From positions 1 to 7,812 of the forward strand of contig JBOGDQ010000277.1 of the NCBI GenBank assembly GCA_050742975.1: 7,812 nt of DNA. Direction: 5' to 3'. This DNA is from JBDTGE01 sp050742975. GTDB lineage: Bacteria > Actinomycetota > Actinomycetes > Mycobacteriales > Jatrophihabitantaceae. Shown one piece after another: positions 1 through 4,864 of this stretch; the stretch's first letter is position 1, and each line of letters opens with the position of its first letter. The notes below the pieces were generated by a model that worked only from the letters and a program-made list of their open reading frames with translations, did not search any database and was not told the origin of the DNA. The translations under genes were made by a program, and so were the position numbers.

Positions 1-258
1 GGCATCGCGACGGTGGCGCTCGCCAACGCCGCGGCAGGGCCGAGTGCGGCTCCGTCTCCCACTGCACCGACGTCGGCCCCGCCCGCGGCGACGGGGCAGC
101 AGCCGGTCAACCCGAACGCCGTCCCGAACGGCGTTTCTGCCGGTATGGGTACGCACGGCGGCACCCCGGTCGCACCGATCGTGTTGCTGGTCGTCGGCCT
201 GCTGATGGCCGGTGGTGGAGCCGTTGCGTTCAAGCTCCGCGCCAAGCACATCAGCTGA
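1..258 (+). CDS. C-terminal end of a membrane-anchored, probably surface-exposed protein (5' end outside window)
   Basis: The reading frame is open from the first base and stops with TGA at 256-258, so this is most likely the tail of a longer gene cut by the window edge. A GTG at 13 could be a start, but no ribosome-binding sequence is visible before it. The visible 85 residues begin with a short Ala-rich stretch and a Pro/Ala/Thr/Ser-rich linker of roughly 45 residues. A Gly-rich hydrophobic helix of about 22 residues follows (around APIVLLVVGLLMAGGGAVAF), and the tail is short and basic (KLRAKHIS). This layout is typical of actinobacterial extracytoplasmic domains tethered by one C-terminal helix with a tiny cytoplasmic tail. 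CopC-like and YcnI-like proteins share it, as do many others. No LPXTG sortase motif is present. The catalytic or binding domain lies outside the window, so I assign no function. Confidence 0.7.
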   Translation, partial: GIATVALANAAAGPSAAPSPTAPTSAPPAATGQQPVNPNAVPNGVSAGMGTHGGTPVAPIVLLVVGLLMAGGGAVAFKLRAKHIS

Positions 259-271
259 GGCGGTCGTTGCG

Positions 272-288
272 GCTCGTTCACGACGAGC
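272..288 (+). terminator. Weak hairpin after the left-edge gene
   Basis: GCTCGT (272-277) and ACGAGC (283-288) form a 6 bp inverted repeat with a 5-base loop, 13 bases after the stop codon at 256-258. There is no T-run after it, so it is at best an actinobacterial-style terminator or mRNA-stabilising hairpin. A chance inverted repeat in GC-rich sequence is the alternative. Confidence 0.25.
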
Positions 289-296
289 GGAGCGGG

Positions 297-325
297 TTGA
301 GCTGGCGGCCGAACAGGACGATGAT
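297..325 (+). promoter_or_regulatory. Candidate promoter of the CxxC membrane protein
   Basis: TTGAGC (297-302) is followed after 17 bases by GATGAT (320-325), close to the TTGACA / TATAAT layout. Transcription would start near 332, giving a leader of about 20 bases that contains the AAGGGG ribosome-binding sequence at 339-344. The -10 box lacks the initial T favoured in actinobacteria, so the call is tentative. The gene could also be read through from the left-edge gene. Confidence 0.3.
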
Positions 326-351
326 CGGGGCTCGGGGGAAGGGGCAAGCTG

Positions 352-897
352 ATGAGCGATTACGCCGATCAGCCGTGGGTCGGTCGGGTAGCGGACCGGT
401 GGGGGCATTACGGGCCGGAGATGCTGTCCACATCCGTCCTGGGGGTGATCCTGCTAGGCGTGCATCCGCTTGCCGGGCCGCTGATGCTGACCGTTCCGGT
501 GACCTTGATGGCGTTCGTCATCGCCAGCTGGCTGCTGATGCGCCAGCACGACCGGCGGCTGTGCGAGCAGTGCATGCTGGCGATGCCACTCAACCCGTCC
601 CAGCGGGCCACTCGGTACCGCCGGCGGTTCTGGCTCGCGCACTCCGCCGGTAAGCCACTCGTCGTCGTGCCCTACCTCGTCGTGCTGATCGGCTCGAACT
701 TCGCGATCGACACGATCGGCCGGATCGGCTGGGCGATCATCCAGTCGACGATGGTCTACCTGATCTTGTCCTATGCCACCCACCGGCGACTTCAGCCCTG
801 GTGCCCGTGGTGCCGCGGCGGCGACGGTGGGGGCGGCCGTGACGACGAGGACGTGACACCTCCGCCGCCACCGGTCGATCGCCGCCAACTGATCTGA
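352..897 (+). CDS. Small four-helix membrane protein with two CxxC pairs
   Basis: This 181-residue protein starts at ATG 352, seven bases after AAGGGG. I do not recognise a named family. It shows four hydrophobic segments, at about residues 25-46, 47-63, 101-118 and 122-141. The loop between helices 2 and 3 is very basic (RQHDRRL, RYRRRFW), and so is the segment after helix 4 (THRRLQ). Both should therefore face the cytoplasm, with both termini inside. Each of these two regions carries one cysteine pair: CEQC at 71-74 and CPWC at 151-154. These four are the only cysteines in the protein, and on this topology they could form one cytoplasmic metal site or a redox pair. The tail is Gly/Asp-rich and ends in a run of prolines. 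The gene converges on the HMG-CoA lyase gene with 36 bp between stops. Function is unknown; a zinc-ribbon-like or thiol-redox role is inference. Confidence 0.85.
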   Translation: MSDYADQPWVGRVADRWGHYGPEMLSTSVLGVILLGVHPLAGPLMLTVPVTLMAFVIASWLLMRQHDRRLCEQCMLAMPLNPSQRATRYRRRFWLAHSAGKPLVVVPYLVVLIGSNFAIDTIGRIGWAIIQSTMVYLILSYATHRRLQPWCPWCRGGDGGGGRDDEDVTPPPPPVDRRQLI

Positions 898-933
898 TCC
901 GGACGCGAGTTGAGCTAGGCGCGGCGGAGCCGA

Positions 934-1866
934 CTACTCGGGCGAGGTGAGCGCCTTCACCACGCCGGACGGGCTGGGCCGTCCGAGCTTGCCGGCCATC
1001 CAGACGCTCGTCTCGACCAGGCTCTGCAAGTCGACGCCGGTCTGGATGCCGAGCCCGTCCAGCAGCCACACCAGGTCCTCGGTGGCGAGGTTGCCGGTGG
1101 CGTTCTTGGCGTAGGGGCAGCCGCCCAGCCCACCGGCCGACGCGTCCACCGTGGTGATGCCGGCCCGCAGCGCCGCCAGCGTGTTCGCGAGCGCCTGCCC
1201 GTAGGTGTCGTGGAAGTGCACCGCCAGGCTCTCGCTCGCGACACCTGCCGCCCGGAAGGCACTGAGCAGAGCCGCGACGTGCCCGGCCGTGCCGACGCCG
1301 ATCGTGTCGCCGATCGAGAGCTGGTCGCAGCCCAGGTCCAGCAGCCGCGTGCCGACCCGCACGACCTGCTCGATCGGCACCGCGCCCTCCCACGGGTCAC
1401 CGAAACACATCGAGACGTACGCGCGCACGGTCATCGCGTTCTCGCGCGCACGAGCGACCACCGGCTCGAACATGGCGAACTGCGCGTCCAGGCTGCGGTT
1501 GAGATTGCGCTGCGCGAACGTCTCGGTGGCGCTGCCGAAGATCGCGATCTCGGTGATCCCCTTGTCCAGCGCGCGATCCAGGCCCCGCTCGTTCGGGACG
1601 AGCACGGGGTAGCGCACGCCCGCGCGGTGCGTCATCGTGTCCAGCAACTCCTCGGCGTCGGCGAGCTGCGGGACCCACTTCGGGTGGACGAAGCTGGTCG
1701 CCTCGATGGTGCTCAGGCCGGCGTCGGCCAGGCGGGCGATGAACTCGGCCTTGACGTCGACGGCCACCGTCGTCTGCTCGTTCTGCAGGCCGTCCCGCGC
1801 CCCGACCTCGTAGATCGTGACCCGGTCCGGGAGCCCGGGCAGGGCGAGCTGCTGTGGCGAGCGCAT
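934..1866 (-). CDS. mvaB: 3-hydroxy-3-methylglutaryl-CoA lyase
   Basis: This is a complete 310-residue TIM-barrel lyase of the HMGL-like family. It cleaves HMG-CoA to acetyl-CoA and acetoacetate in the cytoplasm, the last step of leucine breakdown. The N-terminal active-site motif GARDGLQNE carries R24 and D25. ATSFVHPKWVPQLAD (about 56-70) is typical of true HMG-CoA lyases. The metal-binding HFHDTYG supplies H217 and H219. The signature loop GGLGGCPYA supplies catalytic C250, and N259 nine residues later matches the fourth metal ligand of the human enzyme. The start is ATG at 1866 on the minus strand, with GAAAGGA six bases upstream. Homocitrate synthase and isopropylmalate synthase share the fold but lack this cysteine loop signature. 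No other leucine-pathway gene (isovaleryl-CoA dehydrogenase, methylcrotonyl-CoA carboxylase) lies in the window, and the upstream neighbour is divergent. The symbol mvaB is used by similarity; hmgL is an equivalent name. Confidence 0.95.
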   Translation of the reverse strand: MRSPQQLALPGLPDRVTIYEVGARDGLQNEQTTVAVDVKAEFIARLADAGLSTIEATSFVHPKWVPQLADAEELLDTMTHRAGVRYPVLVPNERGLDRALDKGITEIAIFGSATETFAQRNLNRSLDAQFAMFEPVVARARENAMTVRAYVSMCFGDPWEGAVPIEQVVRVGTRLLDLGCDQLSIGDTIGVGTAGHVAALLSAFRAAGVASESLAVHFHDTYGQALANTLAALRAGITTVDASAGGLGGCPYAKNATGNLATEDLVWLLDGLGIQTGVDLQSLVETSVWMAGKLGRPSPSGVVKALTSPE

Positions 1867-1911
1867 CGAAGGTCCTTTCGGTCGGAGCCTTCATCTTGCG
1901 CCATGACCGCG

Positions 1912-1940
1912 TTGGCCCGCCCGGCCGACCGGCCTACGGT
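1912..1940 (+). promoter_or_regulatory. Candidate leaderless promoter of the F420-type oxidoreductase
   Basis: TTGGCC (1912-1917), a 17-base spacer and TACGGT (1935-1940) fit the actinobacterial TTGNNN-N17-TAnnnT pattern. Only six bases separate the -10 box from ATG 1947, so the expected first transcribed base falls on or next to the start codon. GGTGAG at 1938-1943 would be an unusually close Shine-Dalgarno sequence (three bases) and overlaps the -10 box, which favours a leaderless message. Confidence 0.5.
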
Positions 1941-1946
1941 GAGCTG

Positions 1947-2762
1947 ATGAGTGATCGGCTGTTCCGGTTCGGCCTGACCAACGGTTTCGTCAAGGACATG
2001 GCGACGTGGACGGCCGCAGCGCGCCGGGCCGAGTCGCTGGGCTACTCGACGTTCCTGCTGCCGGACACGCTCGGCACGCCGGCGCCGTTGCCCGCCCTCG
2101 CCGCCGCTGCCGCGGTGACCGAGACGCTGCACGTCGGGACGTGGGTGCTGTGCGACCCGCTGCGCAACCCGCCCACACTGGCCTGGGAGGCGGCGAGCCT
2201 GCAGTCGATGTGCGGTGGCCGGTTCGAGCTCGGCATCGGCGCCGGCCGGCCCGACGCGGCGGCCGACTGCGCTGCGCTCGGCCTGCCGTTCGGCACCGCC
2301 GGCGAGCGGATCGCGCGGCTGTCCGCGACGCTCGACCTGCTGCGCGAGCGGCTGCCGCAGACGCCGATCATGGTCGCCGCGTCGGGGCCGAGGCTGCTCG
2401 CGCTGGCCGGTCGGGCCGCGGACATCGTCGCGTTCGGCTGGGCGCCGACGACCGATGTGGCGGCGGCGCGCGAGCGCATCGACACGGTCCGGGACGCGGC
2501 GGGCGCGAGGGCTGACGCGGTCGAGTTCGCGACCGGACTGATAGCGGTCGGCGATGGTGAGCAGCCGTGGCTGGCCCGGATGGGCACCGACGCGCGCACG
2601 CTCGCCGAAGGTGGCGCGGTCACCGTCGTGACGGGAACGCCGCGCGAGATTGCCGATGCGCTGCAGCGGCGGCGCGATCAGCTCGGGCTGTCGTACGTCA
2701 CCGTCCCGGCGAGCGCGGCCGAGCAGTTCGCGCCGGTGGTTGCCGAGCTGGCCGGCCGCTGA
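1947..2762 (+). CDS. Luciferase-like (LLM class) F420-dependent oxidoreductase
   Basis: This 271-residue protein of the bacterial luciferase-like superfamily resembles the F420-dependent group modelled as the MSMEG_2516 family (TIGR03621), from memory of family features. Such enzymes fold as TIM barrels and transfer hydride between cofactor F420 (or FMN) and an organic substrate; the substrate here cannot be read. Supporting features are the N-terminal RFGLTNGF strand (7-14) and the GYSTFLLPD segment (32-40). GRFELGIGAG (91-100) is the hallmark of the class, and PIMVAASGPRLLALAGRAAD (140-159) forms the late barrel strand and helix. The length is near the short end of the superfamily, as expected for this subgroup. 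I chose ATG 1947 over an in-frame GTG at 1854 because 1854 lies inside the divergent lyase gene and a TAnnnT box sits just before 1947. FMN use instead of F420 cannot be excluded. Confidence 0.88.
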   Translation: MSDRLFRFGLTNGFVKDMATWTAAARRAESLGYSTFLLPDTLGTPAPLPALAAAAAVTETLHVGTWVLCDPLRNPPTLAWEAASLQSMCGGRFELGIGAGRPDAAADCAALGLPFGTAGERIARLSATLDLLRERLPQTPIMVAASGPRLLALAGRAADIVAFGWAPTTDVAAARERIDTVRDAAGARADAVEFATGLIAVGDGEQPWLARMGTDARTLAEGGAVTVVTGTPREIADALQRRRDQLGLSYVTVPASAAEQFAPVVAELAGR

Positions 2763-2785
2763 ATCAGCGCGCGACCGCAGCTGAT
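2763..2785 (+). terminator. Hairpin directly after the oxidoreductase stop
   Basis: ATCAGC (2763-2768) and GCTGAT (2780-2785) form a 6 bp inverted repeat with an 11-base loop, beginning immediately after the stop codon. No T-run follows, so an intrinsic terminator is possible but weakly supported. Confidence 0.25.
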
Positions 2786-2852
2786 CACAGGGGTGGGCGG
2801 GCTCGCGCGCGAGGTGAACCAGGCACCGATCGACTCCGTGGTCGTGGTCGAG

Positions 2853-2877
2853 GTCGTGCGCGATACCCGCGCGCGAC
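2853..2877 (+). promoter_or_regulatory. Strong hairpin / operator-like palindrome before the TIGR03118 gene
   Basis: GTCGTGCGCG (2853-2862) and CGCGCGCGAC (2868-2877) pair over ten positions, nine Watson-Crick and one G-U, around the five-base loop ATACC. The hairpin ends nine bases before the ribosome-binding sequence AAGGGG (2887-2892) and 21 bases before ATG 2899. It could be a terminator for the upstream gene, a 5' leader hairpin, or a protein-binding palindrome. The sequence does not decide between these. Confidence 0.4.
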
Positions 2878-2898
2878 GCTGCCGCGAAGGGGCAAGTC

Positions 2899-3981
2899 AT
2901 GCAGACAGGGACGAGACGACGGACCGTGGTGGGACTGGCCGGGGTGGTCGCTGCGACAGCGGCGATAGGGCTGGCACCTTCTGCGGCCAGCGCCCACGAG
3001 CGCGGGACCGAGTTCGACCAGGTCAACCTGGTCGCCGACCAGCCCGGCCGGGCCGCAATTACCGATACCCACCTGGTCAACGCGTGGGGAATGTCGCACG
3101 GACCGAACACACCGCTCTGGGTCTCGGACAACGGCGCCGACGTCAGCACGCTCTACAGCGGGGACGTCGGCGGCCAGCCGGTCGCGGCCGTCCCGCTCGT
3201 CGTCGGAACGCCGGGCGGAGCGCCGACCGGGCAGGTCTTCAACGACACCAGCCAGTTCGTCGTCCCGGGAACCACCAGCCCGGCCCTGTTCATCTTCGCC
3301 GGCGAGAACGGTGATCTGTCGGCGTGGAACCAGTCGGTGTCGCCGGCGACCGAGGCGGTATCCGTCGGTCACGGCAACGGTGCCGTCTACAAGGGCGTGA
3401 CTATCGCGCACAGCCCGTTCGGGCCGTTGCTGCTCGCCGCGAACTTCCACGACAACCGCATCGACGTCTTCAACGCCTCGTTCACGCAACTGCCCGTCGG
3501 GCTGCTGTTCCACGACCGGCACCTACCGCGGGGGTACGCGCCGTTCAACGTTGCCGAAATCGGTGACCGGGTGTTCGTCACGTACGCCAAGCAGGACGCC
3601 GCCCGGCACGACGACGTCGCCGGCTCCGGGCACGGGTTCATCGACGTCTATACCGACTACGGTGCGCTGCTACACCGGTTCGCGAGCCGCGGCCCGCTCG
3701 ACTCGCCGTGGGGCATGGTCGTCGCGCCGGCCACCTTCGGCCACTTCGCCGGCGACCTGCTGGTGGGCAACTTCGGCGACGGCCGCATCCACGCGTACGA
3801 CCTGCGGACCGGCCACTTCGAGGGGACGCTGCAGAACCGGCGGCACCACGCGATCGTCATCGACGGCCTGTGGGGGCTGATCCGCGGTGACCAGGCTGCG
3901 GGCGGTCCTGACGCCGTCTGGTTCAGCGCCGGACCGGACAGCGAGTCGCACGGCCTGCTCGGCATCCTGCGAGCCCACTGA
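2899..3981 (+). CDS. Exported TIGR03118-family protein, probable beta-propeller-like fold
   Basis: This 360-residue protein has an export signal: basic MQTGTRRRTVV, a hydrophobic stretch at about 10-28, and likely cleavage after ASA at 30-32. RRRTVVG is only loosely Tat-like. The mature part matches the uncharacterised TIGR03118 family along its whole length. NLVADQPG (43-50) and LVNAWGMSHGP (59-69) are followed by PLWVSDNGADVSTLY (72-86) and GNGAVYKGV (159-167). The second half has ANFHDNRIDVFN (181-192), GYAPFNVAEIGDRVFVTYAKQD (212-233), LLVGNFGDGRIHAYD (287-301) and IDGLWGL (321-327). The recurring G-D-I/V-D-V-F/Y blocks suggest stacked beta-propeller blades, which is inference. Some relatives elsewhere end in a PEP-CTERM anchor; this one ends at LLGILRAH with no anchor, so it is probably secreted or periplasmic. 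ATG 2899 follows AAGGGG by six bases. Biochemical function is unknown. Confidence 0.85.
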   Translation: MQTGTRRRTVVGLAGVVAATAAIGLAPSAASAHERGTEFDQVNLVADQPGRAAITDTHLVNAWGMSHGPNTPLWVSDNGADVSTLYSGDVGGQPVAAVPLVVGTPGGAPTGQVFNDTSQFVVPGTTSPALFIFAGENGDLSAWNQSVSPATEAVSVGHGNGAVYKGVTIAHSPFGPLLLAANFHDNRIDVFNASFTQLPVGLLFHDRHLPRGYAPFNVAEIGDRVFVTYAKQDAARHDDVAGSGHGFIDVYTDYGALLHRFASRGPLDSPWGMVVAPATFGHFAGDLLVGNFGDGRIHAYDLRTGHFEGTLQNRRHHAIVIDGLWGLIRGDQAAGGPDAVWFSAGPDSESHGLLGILRAH

Positions 3982-4005
3982 CCCGGGCCGGTCCGAACCT
4001 CGTGA

Positions 4006-4034
4006 TCGACAGGACGTGAAATTGAGGTTAGGCT
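4006..4034 (+). promoter_or_regulatory. Good vegetative-type promoter before the acyltransferase-like gene
   Basis: TCGACA (4006-4011) matches TTGACA at five of six bases. After exactly 17 bases comes TAGGCT (4029-4034), a TAnnnT -10 box common in actinobacterial housekeeping promoters. Transcription should begin at about 4041-4043. This either creates a leaderless message starting at ATG 4043 or a leader of about 55 bases in front of GTG 4097. Confidence 0.6.
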
Positions 4035-4047
4035 CCCCGCTGATGAT

Positions 4048-4096
4048 CTGGCTGCCGGGGGGGCAGCCAGGTCTTCGGAGCCTTTGGGGGGCAGCC
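4048..4096 (+). promoter_or_regulatory. G-rich 5' leader with competing hairpins
   Basis: CTGGCTGCC (4048-4056) pairs perfectly over nine bases with GGCAGCCAG (4062-4070) around a loop of five G. A second hairpin, AGGTC (4069-4073) with GA-G-CCT (4078-4083), is closed by the very stable C(UUCG)G tetraloop and carries one bulged G. The 11-mer GGGGGGCAGCC occurs twice, at 4058-4068 and 4086-4096. The left arm GGCTGCC (4050-4056) can therefore pair instead with 4090-4096, which would cover part of the G-run that serves as ribosome-binding site for GTG 4097. If translation begins at ATG 4043, this stretch would instead encode the first 18 residues. No known riboswitch class was recognised. Confidence 0.45.
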
Positions 4097-4864
4097 GTGG
4101 GGTCTGCATTGTTTCGTCTGTTGTTCCAGCCGTCGCCGGAAATCCGTGCGGCAGCGTTCGCGCATGAGGCGCGGATCTTCGAATCGACGTACGGCGTCGG
4201 CTATGAGGACCACGTGGCCGAGTTCGCGCCGTACGAGTCGGCGTCGGCCTTCATGGTGGTGCTCGACGACCGGGACGCGGTGGTGGGCACGATGCGCCTC
4301 ATCACACCAGGCCCGAGCGGGTTGAAGACGCTGACCGAGGCCGGCGGCGAACCGTGGCGCATCGACGGACTTCGTGCCGCCGCCGCGGCGGGTGTCGATC
4401 CGCAGCGGACGTGGGACGTGGCCACCCTGGGCGTGGCGAAGGGCCTGGGCCGGCATCGCTTCGCCGTCACCGCGTCCATGTACCACGGGCTGACCATCGC
4501 GGCGCGGCGCAATCGGGTCTCGTCCCTGCTGATGACGGTCGACGAGCGCGTCCGGTCCATCCTGCGGGTCTTCGGGCTGCCGACGACGGCGCTGCCGGGC
4601 GCGGTGCCCGGTCCGTTCTGCGGCTCCCCGTCGAGCACGCCGGTCTACGGTCACTGTGCGCAGATGCTGAGCATGCAGCGCAGGAACAACCCGGAGGGGT
4701 ACCGGCTGATCACGCAGGGACTGGGTCTGGACGCGGTCGCGATCCCGTCGGCTGAGCACTTCGACCTGTTCCGGCCGGCGGCGATCAGCCTCGTCGCGGA
4801 CGCGGTGCCGGAGGAACTGCCTGCTTTCGTCGGGGAGTCAGCCCCCGTGGCGGTCTCCGCTTAG
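4097..4864 (+). CDS. Acyltransferase-like protein resembling autoinducer / N-acyl amino acid synthases
   Basis: From GTG 4097 the product has 255 residues. Its layout recalls the GNAT-fold LuxI/FeeM-type acyltransferases, which join an acyl chain from acyl-ACP or acyl-CoA to an amino donor. An N-terminal helix carries a basic and an aromatic residue (EIRAAAFAHEARIFESTYGVGYED, 15-38). FMVVLDDRDAVVGTMRLITP (52-71) looks like the strand pair with the conserved Arg. TWDVATLGVAKG (105-116) sits where LuxI has its W-E-x-S-R strand. A long helix with RRNRVSSLLMTVDERV and a C-terminal PVYG (182-185) follow. The acetyl-CoA loop R/Q-x-x-G-x-G/A of ordinary GNATs is not evident, and the LuxI catalytic Glu is not clearly retained. 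The GTG is preferred because its first codons are less GC-rich and a G-run lies five bases upstream; ATG 4043 and GTG 4016 are alternatives. Function and substrate are inference. Confidence 0.7.
   Translation: MGSALFRLLFQPSPEIRAAAFAHEARIFESTYGVGYEDHVAEFAPYESASAFMVVLDDRDAVVGTMRLITPGPSGLKTLTEAGGEPWRIDGLRAAAAAGVDPQRTWDVATLGVAKGLGRHRFAVTASMYHGLTIAARRNRVSSLLMTVDERVRSILRVFGLPTTALPGAVPGPFCGSPSSTPVYGHCAQMLSMQRRNNPEGYRLITQGLGLDAVAIPSAEHFDLFRPAAISLVADAVPEELPAFVGESAPVAVSA

Noticed and set aside
339..349. Shared 11-mer GAAGGGGCAAG before the CxxC protein gene and the TIGR03118 gene (also 2886-2896)
   Set aside because: The match is centred on the ribosome-binding sequence in both cases and does not extend, so it most likely reflects common Shine-Dalgarno usage.
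267..653. Plus-strand open frame of 128 codons overlapping the CxxC membrane protein
   Set aside because: It has no ribosome-binding sequence and an Arg/Ala-rich composition. The frame starting at 352 has a good ribosome-binding sequence and coherent membrane helices.
898..933. Bidirectional terminator between the convergent CxxC protein and lyase genes
   Set aside because: Only a 4 bp hairpin (922-932) without T-runs is present, which is too weak to call.
1210..1947. Plus-strand open frame of 245 codons opposite the lyase
   Set aside because: It is antisense to the conserved HMG-CoA lyase signature regions, and its composition is that of a shadow frame.
1713..3149. Minus-strand open frame of 478 codons
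   Set aside because: It runs antisense through the oxidoreductase gene and into the lyase and TIGR03118 genes. Its translation is Arg/Ala/Pro-rich low-complexity with no recognisable domain. GC-rich DNA leaves such shadows because stop codons are rare.
3887..4015. Upstream extension of the acyltransferase-like gene to GTG 3887
   Set aside because: It would overlap the conserved C-terminus of the TIGR03118 gene by 95 bp and would place the promoter at 4006-4034 inside the coding region.
4041..4102. Known cyclic di-GMP riboswitch (GEMM type) in the acyltransferase-like leader
   Set aside because: The leader is too short and lacks the conserved core and tetraloop-receptor elements of that class as I know them.
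4028..4759. Minus-strand open frame of 243 codons opposite the acyltransferase-like gene
   Set aside because: It is Arg/His-rich with no motif, and the plus-strand product has coherent secondary structure and family-like blocks.
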